46,000 bases of DNA, from positions 1,770,001 through 1,816,000 of the forward strand of contig NZ_CP022706.1 in assembly GCF_003491305.1 (NCBI RefSeq), in the 5' to 3' direction. This DNA is from Methanobacterium sp. BAmetb5. Its GTDB lineage: Archaea; Methanobacteriota; Methanobacteria; Methanobacteriales; Methanobacteriaceae. The translations under genes were made by a program, and so were the position numbers. The notes under the pieces were generated by a model. It was given only the letters and a program-made list of their open reading frames with translations. It had not been told where the DNA came from and searched no databases. Every line of letters starts with the position of its first letter. Within the stretch, counting starts at the first letter, position 1. Below, one piece after another: positions 21,673 to 32,009 of the stretch.

Positions 21673-24600
21673 TTAAATTTTTGCCCATTCCTCACAAACT
21701 CGATTAGCCTGTTCCAATACAGTTTTTACTGCTAGTTTTTCTTTGTCTGGAGGGTATCCGTATTGTCTCAGTATTTTTTTTACTGCTACTCTCATTTGTG
21801 CCTGCACACTTTCTCTTAAAGTCCAATCAATCGTTATATTGCTCTTTATAGCTTTGACTAAGTCCATAGCTATCTCTCTTAGTACATCATCACCTAAAAC
21901 CTTCACTGCACTATCATTAACACCAAGAGCATCATAAAAGGCGAGTTCGTATTCTGTGAGTCCTAAATCGTCCCCTCTATTTTGTGCTTCCCTCATCTTC
22001 TTAGCCATTTCGATAAGCTCTTCGATGACTGATATGGCATCAATGTTGCGTTTATGGTAGTCATGAATGGTTTTCTCAAGCATATCCTTGAACGAACGTG
22101 CTTCAATAACATTTTTACGAGAAATACTTTTTATTTCATCGTTTAGGAGTCTTTTGAGTAGTTCAGCAGCAGTATTTTTATGTTCCATGTCTTTAACTTC
22201 TAAGAGAAACTCATCTGAGAGTATGGATATGTCTGGTTTTTTAAGTCCGGCTAATTGGAAGAGGTCTAAGACTTCATCTGATACTAAGGCTGTGGATAGG
22301 ATCTGCTGGATAGCCATATCAACATCTTCCACCTGTTCTCCGGGTGGGGATGTGACCTTGACTATGTAGTTTTTTACAGCTTTAAAAAAAGCTAAATCAT
22401 CCCTTATTCGCATAGCTTGGGGGTGTGGTACTGCTAAAGAGAACGCCTTGGACAATTCATTCACATATTTTAAGCAACGTTTTTTACCATCCTCTTGGAC
22501 TAAAACAAAGTCAGCTCCATCGCGCATAAGCTTTAATTTCTCTCCAGTAGTTGCTTTATAGAATCCTTTGTAATAGAATCCATGGAATAATCCAGTTACT
22601 ATTTCATATTTCTCCATCATTATTGCAACAGCTTGTTCTTGGTCGAATGCTATTTCTCCACGACCTCCACCTTCAGTGTACTGAGATAAAGCTTTTTTAA
22701 GTTCGGTAGCAATTCCAAGGTAATCAACAATAAGGCCACCTTCTTTGTCCTTATATACTCTGTTTACCCTAGCTATTGTCTGCATAAGTCCATGTCCCTG
22801 CATGGGTTTGTCTATGTACATGGTGTGTAAGCTGGGTACATCGAAACCAGTGAGCCACATATCTCTTACGATTACTAGCTTTATTGGTGAGCTGGGATCC
22901 CTGAAAGTATCTCCCAATTGTTTTCTTCGTGGCTTGTTGCGTATATGTGGTTGCCAGTCCAAGGGATCAGTAGCGCTGCCCGTCATGACTACTTTTAAAA
23001 AGCCGTGCATGTCATCATCGTTATGCCATTCAGGTCTGAGCTTGATAATTTCTTTGTATAATTCTATGCATATGCGGCGGCTCATACATACAACCATACC
23101 TTTGCCTTCTTGTGCTTTGAATCTGGCTTCAAAATGGTTCACTAAATCTTTAGCTACTCGTTTGATACGGGTTTCACTTCCAACAATAGCTTCCATTCTA
23201 GCCCATTTACTTTTAAGCTTTTCCTGACTCTCCATTTCCTGGCCTTCAGTAATAAAGTCAAATTGAGGGTCTATATGTGGTTTTTCCTCTTCTTTCAGGT
23301 CTAGTTTAACCAGTCTGTTCTCGTAATAGATGCGGACAGTAGCTCCATCTTCAACAGCCTGTTCAATATCATATATGTCTATGTAGTTACCAAATACTGC
23401 AACTGTGTTCTTGTCTCCACGTTCAAGAGGTGTGCCTGTAAAACCAATAAATGAGGCATTTGGTAGAGCATCTCTCATGTGTCTGGCTAATCCATCTATG
23501 AAGTCGTATTGTGAACGGTGTGCCTCATCAGCTATTACTACAATATTCCTCCGTTCGGATAGTGTCGGATATTCAGTTCCTTTTTCTGGAAGGAATTTTT
23601 GGATGGTTGTGAATACAATGCCCCCACTAGCAACTTGTAATAATTCCTGAAGATTTTCTCTGCTATCTGCTTGTACAGGTTCCTGCCTTAAAACATTCTG
23701 TGAAGCTTTGAAAGTACCAAATAATTGATCGTCTAAATCATTCCTATCGGTTAAAACCACTAAAGTTGGATTATCCATTTCCAAAACTAATTTACCAGCA
23801 TAAAAAGCCATTATAAGACTCTTACCTGAACCCTGAGTGTGCCAAACTACCCCACATCTTCGATCCCCTTCAAGACTAGCTGCCTCAATTGTGGCTCCTA
23901 CAGCCTTATTAACAGCATGATACTGATGATAAGCAGCGAGTTTTTTCTTTATAGTAGCTTCAGCATCATCGTAAACAATAAAATGACGTAGAATATCTAA
24001 CAAGACTTGCTTGTTTAACATACCTCTAATGAGCACTTCCATTTCCAACATAGTTAACAATGCATCTTTTTCTCCTTCGATAGTCTTCCATGGCATGAAA
24101 CGCTGATAATCACTGGTTAATGTACCTGCACGAGCTTCCATTCCATCACTTATCATTAATATTTCATTGAAATGGAATAGAGAGGGGATCTGGGATTGGT
24201 AGGTCTGGAGCTGTTGGTATGCCTTACTAAGAGTAGCCTTCTCATCTGCAGGATTCTTAAGCTCAATAACAACTAAAGGTAGGCCATTAACAAAAAGAAT
24301 TATATCAGGACGGCGGTTATTATCATTCTCTATGATTGTGAACTGATTAATTGCTAAAAAATCGTTATTCTCTGGGGTTTGGAAGTCAAAAAGCCAAACT
24401 TTATCATGTATTATTCTGCCATCTTTGCGGTATTCGATGGTGATTCCATCGGTTAGGAGCTGATGAAAGTTTAGATTGTTTGTGAGCAGGTCTGGGCTGT
24501 CTGTCCTGATTACTTTTTTCACTGCTTCTTCTTTGGCTGTGGGCGGAATATCTGGGTTTAAACGATATATAATATCTCTCAATCTTTCAGTTATGACCAC

Positions 24601-24732
24601 GTCACTGTAGAGTTCCCTCATAGGGCTTGGGCCATCAGGTGAGATGTTTGGGCCGTGTAGGATTTCGTATCCAAGTTCTTCGAGGATCTCCAAGGCTTCC
24701 TGTTCTACCATATCCTCGTTTATCCCTTTCAT
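21673..24732 (-). CDS. hsdR: Type I restriction enzyme, R (motor and nuclease) subunit
   Basis: 1019 residues, normal for HsdR. The N-terminal nuclease domain has D143 (RPDIILF) and E157-L-K159 (VIELKN), the PD-(D/E)XK signature, with a following QxxxY helix (YQQLQTYQ). The helicase core has Walker A TQGSGKS near 300, DEAH in [11 protein letters not shown] near 400, FTGTPL, and motif VI-like [10 protein letters not shown]. All motifs look intact. The start overlaps the hsdS stop by 4 bases, giving coupled translation. It translocates and cuts unmodified DNA in complex with HsdM and HsdS. Confidence 0.95.
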   Translation of the reverse strand: MKGINEDMVEQEALEILEELGYEILHGPNISPDGPSPMRELYSDVVITERLRDIIYRLNPDIPPTAKEEAVKKVIRTDSPDLLTNNLNFHQLLTDGITIEYRKDGRIIHDKVWLFDFQTPENNDFLAINQFTIIENDNNRRPDIILFVNGLPLVVIELKNPADEKATLSKAYQQLQTYQSQIPSLFHFNEILMISDGMEARAGTLTSDYQRFMPWKTIEGEKDALLTMLEMEVLIRGMLNKQVLLDILRHFIVYDDAEATIKKKLAAYHQYHAVNKAVGATIEAASLEGDRRCGVVWHTQGSGKSLIMAFYAGKLVLEMDNPTLVVLTDRNDLDDQLFGTFKASQNVLRQEPVQADSRENLQELLQVASGGIVFTTIQKFLPEKGTEYPTLSERRNIVVIADEAHRSQYDFIDGLARHMRDALPNASFIGFTGTPLERGDKNTVAVFGNYIDIYDIEQAVEDGATVRIYYENRLVKLDLKEEEKPHIDPQFDFITEGQEMESQEKLKSKWARMEAIVGSETRIKRVAKDLVNHFEARFKAQEGKGMVVCMSRRICIELYKEIIKLRPEWHNDDDMHGFLKVVMTGSATDPLDWQPHIRNKPRRKQLGDTFRDPSSPIKLVIVRDMWLTGFDVPSLHTMYIDKPMQGHGLMQTIARVNRVYKDKEGGLIVDYLGIATELKKALSQYTEGGGRGEIAFDQEQAVAIMMEKYEIVTGLFHGFYYKGFYKATTGEKLKLMRDGADFVLVQEDGKKRCLKYVNELSKAFSLAVPHPQAMRIRDDLAFFKAVKNYIVKVTSPPGEQVEDVDMAIQQILSTALVSDEVLDLFQLAGLKKPDISILSDEFLLEVKDMEHKNTAAELLKRLLNDEIKSISRKNVIEARSFKDMLEKTIHDYHKRNIDAISVIEELIEMAKKMREAQNRGDDLGLTEYELAFYDALGVNDSAVKVLGDDVLREIAMDLVKAIKSNITIDWTLRESVQAQMRVAVKKILRQYGYPPDKEKLAVKTVLEQANRVCEEWAKI

Positions 24733-26030
24733 TTTCCGTTGGCCTCCTCAGGAACATTTACTACTATCTTACCAAACATGAGCTTAGGAAGGAGAGAGTC
24801 ACGAATTTTGGTTAGATTATCGTTTTCTAAGACCAAATTTTCTATTTGTTTCTCCATGGGGCTTACAAATTCATTGAACTGTTTATCAAGCTCTTCATTA
24901 GGCACAATAACATTTAAATCGTCTAAATCTTTACGAGTAATAGCATTAAATACAGTTCCGCTGCCTATAGAATCTTCCTCGGTGAAAATATTCTTTAATT
25001 GATATAATAAGAATGATTGAAAGTCTTTTTTATGTCTGATAGCACTGAGGCCCCTTCCGATCACCATTTTTGACTTAGCAATATTTATTCTGCCTACAGG
25101 GGCTCTTACGCTGAATAAAATATCCCCATATCCTGCAATTTTATTTTCAAGGGTGCAGTAAATTTTATCTTTTGGAAATCGTTCTCTAAAATTGGTAACT
25201 CCCTGGTGGAATGGTAAACCTTCACATTCTTCATTATAGAATTCAGATTTGGGAGATTGGCCCATTGTGATATTACAAGTATCTTTTAACTTTTTGACAC
25301 TCCAACCTACTGGAATTTCCCCCAACTCAGAATCCACCATATCTCCGCCACTAGACTTATACGGCTGTCCGTTCTCGTCGGGGAATTCAAAGTGGACAAA
25401 CCAGTACCTGAATACCGCTTGGCTGATTTCCTCAAGGGTATGGTTCATATGGTTGTTGAGTTGGATTTTTTGGTCCAATGAAGATAATATAAAGGAAATC
25501 TTTTTTTGTTGATCCAACGGAGGAATAGGAAGTGTCATTAATTTTATGTCTTTTTGATTAATTGCTGGTTGAGCAGATGCAGCACTAGCATTTATTAAGT
25601 AATGTTGGGCTTGTTTTGTTAATAAGAAATAAAATAGGAAATAATTATCAATTTTCACGTTTTTTAAAACAACACAATTTGGATTCAGAGTTGCTTCTCC
25701 AATTTCTTCCCTTATTATTGCAACCTTTCCAATAGTATTTCCAACTTTTACAATCAGAATATCATGTTTATTTAATTTAATTTCTGGAGATTCTTCGTAT
25801 TTTTCTCTTGAAATGAAGACAGGTTTAGATAAGTCTATCTCATTATTCTTAGAAATTTGGGTAGCTCCTAAAACTAATGGTCCTGATAAACTTAAATCAT
25901 TTTTTGTGTATCCTCTCCACCCTATTCTTCCTTTAACAGTTGAAACATCATTAATATTTCCTGTTTCCCAGTCCTCAGGAATCAATCCAATTTCGGTTTC
26001 TTGGAATTTTTCAGGTAGCATTATATTCAA
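24729..26030 (-). CDS. hsdS: Type I restriction enzyme, S (specificity) subunit
   Basis: 433 residues with two target-recognition domains, each followed by a conserved helix. The first half opens with [25 protein letters not shown] and ends in [34 protein letters not shown]; the second opens with [19 protein letters not shown] and ends in a helix containing [24 protein letters not shown]. This two-TRD layout is complete, so a bipartite target sequence is expected. It overlaps its upstream gene (171-residue protein) and hsdR by 4 bases each. Confidence 0.95.
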   Translation of the reverse strand: MNIMLPEKFQETEIGLIPEDWETGNINDVSTVKGRIGWRGYTKNDLSLSGPLVLGATQISKNNEIDLSKPVFISREKYEESPEIKLNKHDILIVKVGNTIGKVAIIREEIGEATLNPNCVVLKNVKIDNYFLFYFLLTKQAQHYLINASAASAQPAINQKDIKLMTLPIPPLDQQKKISFILSSLDQKIQLNNHMNHTLEEISQAVFRYWFVHFEFPDENGQPYKSSGGDMVDSELGEIPVGWSVKKLKDTCNITMGQSPKSEFYNEECEGLPFHQGVTNFRERFPKDKIYCTLENKIAGYGDILFSVRAPVGRINIAKSKMVIGRGLSAIRHKKDFQSFLLYQLKNIFTEEDSIGSGTVFNAITRKDLDDLNVIVPNEELDKQFNEFVSPMEKQIENLVLENDNLTKIRDSLLPKLMFGKIVVNVPEEANGK

Positions 26031-26527
26031 ATCTCCATTAATTCTCCATTCTCATACCAATGATAGAGTGGAGGTTTTTTAAAATTGCTCTTTACATAAA
26101 AAATAATGTGCAAACCAAAAGAATACTCAAATTGGTCAGAAGTGAATGTTTTAAGTTTTCGCTGGTCAAATTCCATATTTATTCTGTTTCGGAACTTCTT
26201 TTTTACTTCAATAACAAGTAAATTTTTTCTCTCGTTCCTTTGATGAATTATAATGTCAGGAAAAACAGTCTTTGCATCAGTATCATCAGACTTGGTATCT
26301 TCAACAGGAAAACGCATCCTTTTTGGATCTTGTGAGTCCCCATTCACCATCCGATTGTATTCACAATCAACATTCCACTCTTTAAATTCCTGTTGCAAAT
26401 ATTCAGCGAGTTTATGAGTTATGGAACGTTCATTGGCATTTTCGTTTAATAAACAAGAATCAAAATCCATTAACTTATTTATAGAAGATATAACTTTTCT
26501 CTGTAAGATATCAAAACTATAATTCAT
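26027..26527 (-). CDS. PD-(D/E)XK nuclease-like protein embedded between hsdM and hsdS
   Basis: 166 residues from the ATG at 26527; a TTG 15 bases earlier is also in frame. The core [25 protein letters not shown] gives D, E and K of a PD-(D/E)XK fold (D91, E107, K109 in this numbering), with an upstream helix containing [12 protein letters not shown] whose Glu may complete the site. It overlaps hsdM by 11 bases and hsdS by 4, so it is translated as part of the RM operon. This is not a standard RM subunit. It could be an additional nuclease such as a modification-dependent backup, or an inactive accessory domain. Confidence 0.7.
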   Translation of the reverse strand: MNYSFDILQRKVISSINKLMDFDSCLLNENANERSITHKLAEYLQQEFKEWNVDCEYNRMVNGDSQDPKRMRFPVEDTKSDDTDAKTVFPDIIIHQRNERKNLLVIEVKKKFRNRINMEFDQRKLKTFTSDQFEYSFGLHIIFYVKSNFKKPPLYHWYENGELMEI

Positions 26528-28037
26528 ACCCCAACCCACCAAGATTAGCTTTAATCTCTTTCTCCAGCTTCTCAGACTTCTCGAACTGTTTTTTTAACTC
26601 AGAAGTAAGTCTTCTCATCTTTTCCTTAAACTCTTCCGGGTCTTCCTCTTCCTCAGCGAACCCAACATATCGTCCTGGTGTAAGTATGTAGTCGTGTTTT
26701 TTTACATCATCTATGTTCACTGACTTGCAGAAGCCACGGACATCTTCGTATTCTCCACCTTCACCACGCCAACTATGATATACATTAGTTATCTCTTGCA
26801 CAGCTTCATCTGTTAACTCACGATGAGTACGGTCTGCCATGTGTCCCATCTTCCTGGCATCAATAAATAGTATTTCACCCTTTCGATTACGGAAGTTGCT
26901 ATTGGATCTGTCTCTGCTTAAGAACCATAAACATGCAGGTATTCCAGTGTTGTAAAATAATTGTGATGGTAGAGCCACCATGCAATCAACAAGATCTGCT
27001 TCAACGATTTTTTGTCGTATTTTCCCTTCCTGTCCTCCTGCGGACATTGAACCATTAGCTAAGACAAAACCTGCTATTCCTGTGGGTGATAAGTGGTGGA
27101 TGAAGTGTTGTACCCATGCGAAGTTTGCATTTCTTTTAGGTGGGATTCCATACTTCCATCTTGCATCGTTTTCTAATAGGTCTGCTTTCCAATCTTTATC
27201 GTTGAATGGTGGATTAGCCAGGATGTAATCTGATTTTAGGTCTCGGTGTTTGTCTTCAGTGAAAGTGTCGCCCCATTGGATGTTGGAGTCAATACCCCTA
27301 ATAGCCAAGTTAATTTTACACAATCGCCAAGTTGTCTGGTTAGATTCTTGTCCGTAGATGGCTATATCTCCTAATTTTCCTTCATGAGCTTCGACAAACT
27401 TTTCACTCTGTACAAACATTCCTCCAGAACCACAGCATGGATCGTAAATTCGTCCAGAAAAGGGTTCTATCATTTCTACCAGGATTTTAACGATACTACG
27501 TGGAGTATAAAATTGTCCACCCTTTTTTCCTTCGGCATTGGCGAATTGTCCCAGGAAATATTCATACACTCGTCCTAGAATGTCTTTACTTTTGCTTTCT
27601 TTGTCTCCGAGTCCTATAGTGCCTATTAAATCTATTATTCCACCTAGGCTTTGTTTATCTAGAGCTTCCCTTGCATAGTCTTTTGGTAAAACTCCTTTGA
27701 GGTTGGGGTTGTCTTTTTCTATTGCATCCATGGCATCATCAATAAGTTTACCAATGTCTGGCTGTTTGGCATGGTCCTGTAAGTAATCCCACCGAGCTTC
27801 AGGTGGCACCCAAAAAACGTTTAGAGCTATGTATTCGTCTTTGTCTTCAGCATCTGCATATTCATCCGCTTCTAATCCTGCATGAACTTCTAAGAATGCA
27901 TCTGAAATATATTTCAAAAAAATAAGACCTAAAACCACGTGTTTGTACTCTGCAGCGTCCATATTGTTTCTTAGTTTGTCTGCGGATTGCCATAGTTTCT
28001 CTTCGAATCCTAAGTTCGCCCCATTGTTTTTTGCCAT
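26517..28037 (-). CDS. hsdM: Type I restriction enzyme, M (methyltransferase) subunit
   Basis: 506 residues, N6-adenine methyltransferase. The N-terminal HsdM helical domain ([32 protein letters not shown]) is followed by the SAM-binding motif [10 protein letters not shown] (199-208; FxGxG is DPxxGSGG in HsdM) and the catalytic NPPF (275-278), with [12 protein letters not shown] before motif I. It is the first gene of the operon, 375 bases from the divergent gene at 28413. A GGAAGG ribosome site lies about 10 bases upstream of the ATG. Confidence 0.95.
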   Translation of the reverse strand: MAKNNGANLGFEEKLWQSADKLRNNMDAAEYKHVVLGLIFLKYISDAFLEVHAGLEADEYADAEDKDEYIALNVFWVPPEARWDYLQDHAKQPDIGKLIDDAMDAIEKDNPNLKGVLPKDYAREALDKQSLGGIIDLIGTIGLGDKESKSKDILGRVYEYFLGQFANAEGKKGGQFYTPRSIVKILVEMIEPFSGRIYDPCCGSGGMFVQSEKFVEAHEGKLGDIAIYGQESNQTTWRLCKINLAIRGIDSNIQWGDTFTEDKHRDLKSDYILANPPFNDKDWKADLLENDARWKYGIPPKRNANFAWVQHFIHHLSPTGIAGFVLANGSMSAGGQEGKIRQKIVEADLVDCMVALPSQLFYNTGIPACLWFLSRDRSNSNFRNRKGEILFIDARKMGHMADRTHRELTDEAVQEITNVYHSWRGEGGEYEDVRGFCKSVNIDDVKKHDYILTPGRYVGFAEEEEDPEEFKEKMRRLTSELKKQFEKSEKLEKEIKANLGGLGYEL

Positions 28038-28412
28038 GATGATTACAACCTTCCAATAATACTATAAATCTTGTTTTTCACCACAAACAATAAATTTTTC
28101 TATTTAATCATTTACAAAGCGGAGTTTACACCAACTCTACTGAAATATTGATACAAAAAGGGTTTAACTCGCTTACTCATTTATTTACATATTTTTTTAT
28201 GCATGAATTTAGGTTTAGAAAGATGTGCGAGGTGTGCGTATATTGTGTCGGTGGGATAGATGCATTCGATCTTTTTGGCATACTTTGAATTGTTAGTTTT
28301 TATGGATAGGGGTTTTTAGTTTTTGATTTTGGATTTAACGTTAACTAATGTCGGTATCTTTAATACAACCCGAATATGACGTCTATACAACAAACGTGTA
28401 GGGCGTGAAATA
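28038..28412. promoter_or_regulatory. Divergent promoter region between hsdM and the replication genes
   Basis: A+T-rich, no gene seen. Features visible: TATA-like AGATTTATAG on the minus strand near 28065 for hsdM; a perfect TTAACGTTAA palindrome at 28335-28344; a G-rich patch 28222-28257 with repeated TGTGCG; and T-rich repeats of TTTTTAGTTTTTGATTTT type around 28310-28330. The ribosome site of the plus-strand gene is GGGCGTGA at 28399-28406. Confidence 0.45.
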
Positions 28413-28634
28413 ATGACAAGAAAGTATACAGAAGCCAAATTATTGAGTTTAAGTAAAAAAGAAAGAGAAAAACTTGAGGAAATCAAAAATAAAGTCTCTG
28501 AAACGGGAGGCGAAGTGAGTATAAACCAGCTTCTAAGAGATGGAATTGAGTTACTCTACAATTATAAAGAGAAGATAATTGAGCGTTATACTCCTAAATC
28601 TTTGAGAAATTTAATTGAAATTGACAGGAGGTGA
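28413..28634 (+). CDS. Small DNA-binding-like protein (ribbon-helix-helix-type candidate)
   Basis: 73 residues: a highly charged N-terminal helix (LSLSKKEREKLEEIKNKVSETGGEVSINQLLRDGIELLYNYKEKI). The segment GEVSINQLLRDGIELLY looks like the strand-helix-helix of a ribbon-helix-helix regulator (SxNxLLRxGIxLL). First gene of a plus-strand run that ends in the helicase-like protein, so it may control replication or copy number. It is divergent from hsdM and could also repress that promoter. Confidence 0.55.
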   Translation: MTRKYTEAKLLSLSKKEREKLEEIKNKVSETGGEVSINQLLRDGIELLYNYKEKIIERYTPKSLRNLIEIDRR

Positions 28635-28638
28635 AAAT

Positions 28639-28851
28639 ATGAATGACAAAATAATATTAATCGAGGTTATTGCAGATAAACTAGAACAGAGTTTAATTGA
28701 ACAGGATTTTTACTTAGAGCTGTATTATTGCAATGATCTATCTCCATTTGAAAAAGAGATGTTTTTTGATTTTAAAAGGTCTCAACAAGAAGCTTTGAAT
28801 TATACAAAAAAAATTCAAAGTGTAGTAGAGTCTCTTAAAAAGAATAACTAA
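28639..28851 (+). CDS. 70-residue hypothetical protein
   Basis: The start is ATG 28639, chosen because AGGAGGTGA at 28626-28634 lies at correct spacing. The product begins MNDKIILIEVIADKLEQSLI and is acidic and helical throughout, ending VVESLKKNN. Overlapping ribosome site and upstream stop suggest coupling with the preceding gene. No family recognised. Confidence 0.55.
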   Translation: MNDKIILIEVIADKLEQSLIEQDFYLELYYCNDLSPFEKEMFFDFKRSQQEALNYTKKIQSVVESLKKNN

Positions 28852-28856
28852 AATAG

Positions 28857-28925
28857 TGGAATGGTATTGTGTAGTGCAACTTTTTTTAACTTAACCCCTC
28901 ATTTTGCATTACACATACATTTCCA
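28857..28925. repeat. Long imperfect inverted repeat upstream of the replication genes
   Basis: Left arm 28857-28879 (TGGAATGGTATTGTGTAGTGCAA) pairs with right arm 28904-28925 with one mismatch and three unpaired bases. The 24-base loop contains TTAACTTAACC (28886-28896), 11 of 13 bases of the palindrome found at both ends of the element. A second small hairpin (TCCATT...AATGGA, 28922-28940) abuts the next start codon. Candidate replication-origin, operator or mRNA structure. Confidence 0.5.
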
Positions 28926-28940
28926 TTTAATTTTAATGGA

Positions 28941-29204
28941 ATGAATATGATAGTTAAAATTGGAACTAAAAAGGCAGGTTCATATATAGATTTTATTAAG
29001 CATAATCCATGTGAGATCTTAGAAATTCTGTCTAAAGGATTTAACAATTCTAAAGCAGTCTATGTTGCTGCTGTGATGGGTGAACAGGGTTACAATATCA
29101 CTGATTTTAATATTTGTACTGAAAATATTGGTAAGAGAGAACCGTTAGCTGTTTTGAAGATTGAGATGAGGGCTAATAATGGTAGCAAAGTTAAATTTGG
29201 CTGA
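28941..29204 (+). CDS. 87-residue hypothetical protein overlapping the helicase gene
   Basis: Two ATGs at 28941 and 28947; no clear ribosome site, with a hairpin just upstream. The product begins MIVKIGTKKAGSYIDFIKHN and is alpha/beta, without cysteine pairs or membrane segments. It overlaps the start of the helicase-like gene by 26 bases in another frame, so coupled translation is likely. Its function is unknown; position suggests a replication accessory or regulator. Confidence 0.5.
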   Translation: MNMIVKIGTKKAGSYIDFIKHNPCEILEILSKGFNNSKAVYVAAVMGEQGYNITDFNICTENIGKREPLAVLKIEMRANNGSKVKFG

Positions 29205-31266
29205 GATGTTTAAGTATGGATTGTTTCAGGATCCAATAATTCTTGGGGATAATTTGGAAGAAGTGCGCAATTACATTCATAATTTCAAGTTAGAATCATC
29301 AGGGATAGATATTTTGTCTTTTCAGCCAGGTGTAGGTAAAACTCATCATACAAATGAGTTATTGAAGAAGATGAATAGTTATTTGCTTGTAACAGGTTCA
29401 CATAAACTTTTAAAAGGCGAGTATTCTGCTTTAAGAGCTAAATATTGGCAAGGTTTCCCTGAAAAATGTAAGGAATATAAAGGACAAGTTCAGAAATTGG
29501 ACTCGTATGGAGTTTCTATAAAAACAATATGTCAGATCCAAAGTTGTGATAGAAGAACATGTCCTTACTGGAAACAATTCAATACCAAAAAAGCTATAGC
29601 TCCCTATCATTTTTTAACCTCCGATAGAGTATTGAATAAGGAAGGTAAGTATAAATTTGATATGTTGCTTGTTGATGAAGCAATGGAGTATGGAACTGAA
29701 TACACTTTAAAAGAAGAATCTTTAAACGAATCCATTCAAGCAATGGGTAAATATGAGAATGTTAAATTTTTAGAAGAGGTGGATTGGGGTGCTGATTTAT
29801 TAGATTATTTACAGGAGAATATCAAACTAATTAATCGTAAAAAGTACAGTTCCTTAAATGGTGCGATAAGGGGGAAACAGTGGGATGATGTTAAGAAAAT
29901 AGCAAAATTTAGACCATATAATCTTATTAAGTACTATTACTATCACACTATCTATGGCAATAGTTCCTGTTACTATGAGCCCTTATTATATACTGTGTTT
30001 GACCTCGCAAGGCAAAAATTACCAATTATCATGCTTGATGCAAGTTTTGATGTTAAAGCCTATGAGGTGACACTTGCTAGGTATAATTTTGAGCATAAAA
30101 ACAAACCCAGAGATCCATTCATTAACCAACCACTTGGTCCCATCACTGATTTATTAACAAGGTCATATGACAGCAACATCAGAGACAAACACAAAACTAT
30201 CTACAGAATGGATAAAAACAATTATTACTACAAAACAGGCATTTGGGATTTCAATAACAAAAAACTAACTGAAAATGGTAAAAAAACAGAAAAAGAACTT
30301 AAATCGTTTATAAATAAAATTAAACGCAAATACCATCATGTTGGAATAATCACATACCAAGATCTAGAACCATTATTTGAGGGTTTAGGTAAAACTGAGC
30401 ATTTTTTTAATCTTAGAGGGTCAAATAAGTTAAAAAACGTTGATGCACTTTTCATTATAGGAACACCCCAAAAAAAAGTATCAGGCATATTAAAAGGATA
30501 CAATAAGCTTTGTCTAACAGATTTTACTGAAGAATCAATTTACAAACCCATATATAAAATCCAAGATGGAATGAATTGTATTTATCATGAATACGTTGAT
30601 TGTTACGGTAAACACGAACATTGGGATTGTAATAGTGGCGATGGATATAGAGAAAAGAAACCCGTTTCATATAGATTTAAAGGCGACTACGAAGATTGGT
30701 ATCATGAAGAACTCCGAAAACAACGTGAGGCAGGAGAAATAGATTTAGAATTATGGTATAAATTTTCTGAGTATGCTCAAAACCAGGATGAAAGTGAAAA
30801 ATACCAAGCTATTCACAGAGCTAGACCATTCCTAAAAGATAATCCAATTATATATGTTTTTGGAGACATCCCAGAAAAAATTAAACAAGAATTCACTATT
30901 GTTTCATATGATAAAGATAATACTAGAATTCATTTCTCAAGGGACTATAGAGGTGTTTACCCACTAGCTTTGGGCGTTGCAATTAGTGAATATTATTATA
31001 ACACTGGATCAACATCAGCAGAGATAGCAAAAGAATTCAGGTTGTATAAAAGAGATAATAAAAAAAGTTACAATACACCTTTCATAACAAAGATTATAAA
31101 GGAGATAACACCCCATAATTTACGTACAATTGATAAACTATTAAAAGAAGACATATCTCTAACTCCTGCGGCAATTAAAAGAAGACACCCTAATATAAAC
31201 ATTGACCGTGAAATGATTGAAGACTTTATTTTTTATGCAAAGGGTGCTGCATTTATCCGCATGTGA
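29179..31266 (+). CDS. Putative replication helicase with Walker A/B and a four-Cys insert (XPD-like iron-sulfur helicase candidate)
   Basis: 695 residues. SFQPGVGKTHHTNELL (Walker A, 47-62) and DMLLVDEAMEYG (Walker B, DEAM at 166-169) define a superfamily 2-like ATPase. Between them lie C97, C118, C123 and C128 (EKC...TICQIQSC...TCPYW), the place where XPD/DinG-type helicases hold a [4Fe-4S] cluster. A motif VI-like QAIHRARPF occurs near residue 543. The C-terminal 100 residues (STSAEIAKEFRLYKRDN...LTPAAIKRRHPN) look like helix-turn-helix segments. No relaxase or RepA-type motif seen. Its location after three small genes and an inverted repeat fits a plasmid or virus replication protein. A start at ATG 29179 follows GAGGG at 29168-29172. 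Confidence 0.65.
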   Translation: MVAKLNLAEMFKYGLFQDPIILGDNLEEVRNYIHNFKLESSGIDILSFQPGVGKTHHTNELLKKMNSYLLVTGSHKLLKGEYSALRAKYWQGFPEKCKEYKGQVQKLDSYGVSIKTICQIQSCDRRTCPYWKQFNTKKAIAPYHFLTSDRVLNKEGKYKFDMLLVDEAMEYGTEYTLKEESLNESIQAMGKYENVKFLEEVDWGADLLDYLQENIKLINRKKYSSLNGAIRGKQWDDVKKIAKFRPYNLIKYYYYHTIYGNSSCYYEPLLYTVFDLARQKLPIIMLDASFDVKAYEVTLARYNFEHKNKPRDPFINQPLGPITDLLTRSYDSNIRDKHKTIYRMDKNNYYYKTGIWDFNNKKLTENGKKTEKELKSFINKIKRKYHHVGIITYQDLEPLFEGLGKTEHFFNLRGSNKLKNVDALFIIGTPQKKVSGILKGYNKLCLTDFTEESIYKPIYKIQDGMNCIYHEYVDCYGKHEHWDCNSGDGYREKKPVSYRFKGDYEDWYHEELRKQREAGEIDLELWYKFSEYAQNQDESEKYQAIHRARPFLKDNPIIYVFGDIPEKIKQEFTIVSYDKDNTRIHFSRDYRGVYPLALGVAISEYYYNTGSTSAEIAKEFRLYKRDNKKSYNTPFITKIIKEITPHNLRTIDKLLKEDISLTPAAIKRRHPNINIDREMIEDFIFYAKGAAFIRM

Positions 31267-31596
31267 AAAAACTTAAGAAAATGAAAATTGTTTAAAATAA
31301 TTTATTTTCATAAAAAAGCCCTTATTGCTCCTCATTGAAGTTGATTTTTGTAAGTAATGTGAATAATCTTAAGATGGGTAAAAATGAGCTAGTCAAACAG
31401 GAATTTTTAAGGTCTTAAATCGAAAAATAAAGGCTCTAAATCAATTTCCAAAAACACATTACACTATATTATATTATAGTTAATAGTTAATCTCACCCTC
31501 AAACACAAAAATCGTTATATGCGTTTAATATGCCTATAAAAGTACATATACTCATATATGCTCGTATAAATCAACATATAAAAAAATAAATAGTTA
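31267..31596. other. Very A+T-rich intergenic stretch with short repeats
   Basis: No gene seen. Visible features: T-rich termination signals after the helicase gene, CACATTACACTA near 31454-31465 (resembling CATTACACATACAT at 28907-28920), and clustered ATATGC, TATAAA and CATATA words at 31516-31580. CAACATAT (31573-31580) is inverted as ATATGTTG (31606-31613). A replication origin is possible beside the helicase gene, but the sequence alone does not prove it. Confidence 0.35.
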
Positions 31597-31989
31597 TTAA
31601 CCCCCATATGTTGCTACAATCCGTTCAAATTGATTTTTTTCTTGTTCTAAGATTAAAATTACATCTTTCATTAAGTTAAATGCAATTTCTTCCTTTGTCA
31701 TCTCTTTGTAGTCTTTTTTGAATTTGATAAGGATTTCCATGTCATTATTATTGTAGTAGAAATCCTGATCTCCTACAAATTGTAGCGCCACCGCACCTTT
31801 AATTAAGGCTTTAACTATGGGAAGGAATTTTTCCTTAGTTTCATCCGGTAATTCATTTTCATTATGTTTTCCCCCAACAATATCTTTCATTCTATCCGTA
31901 TAATAATCACTGAATACAGAATATCCTTCTAAAAATTTGTCGTAATTTCTAAATCCAGGTATTTCATTATCCTTTTCGTTAGTAGTCAT
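31597..31989 (-). CDS. 130-residue hypothetical protein of the ArdC operon
   Basis: Start chosen at ATG 31989, after GGTGA; an in-frame ATG at 32064 overlaps the upstream gene. The product begins MTTNEKDNEIPGFRNYDKF and is helical and acidic, ending in EQEKNQFERIVATYGG. No membrane segment, cysteine motif or recognised domain. It lies last in a four-gene minus-strand operon, 20 bases after the small membrane protein. Confidence 0.55.
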   Translation of the reverse strand: MTTNEKDNEIPGFRNYDKFLEGYSVFSDYYTDRMKDIVGGKHNENELPDETKEKFLPIVKALIKGAVALQFVGDQDFYYNNNDMEILIKFKKDYKEMTKEEIAFNLMKDVILILEQEKNQFERIVATYGG

Positions 31990-32009
31990 TTTTTCACCGT
32001 GCAATAATG

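Noticed and set aside
21653..21688. Longer start of the 281-residue protein at ATG 21688
   Set aside because: It overlaps hsdR by 16 bases and lacks a ribosome site, while ATG 21652 has AGGGGG.
22085..22105. GAACGAACGTGC resembling a TetR half-site
   Set aside because: It lies inside the hsdR coding region, lacks the ACTAACG arm and is explained by codons.
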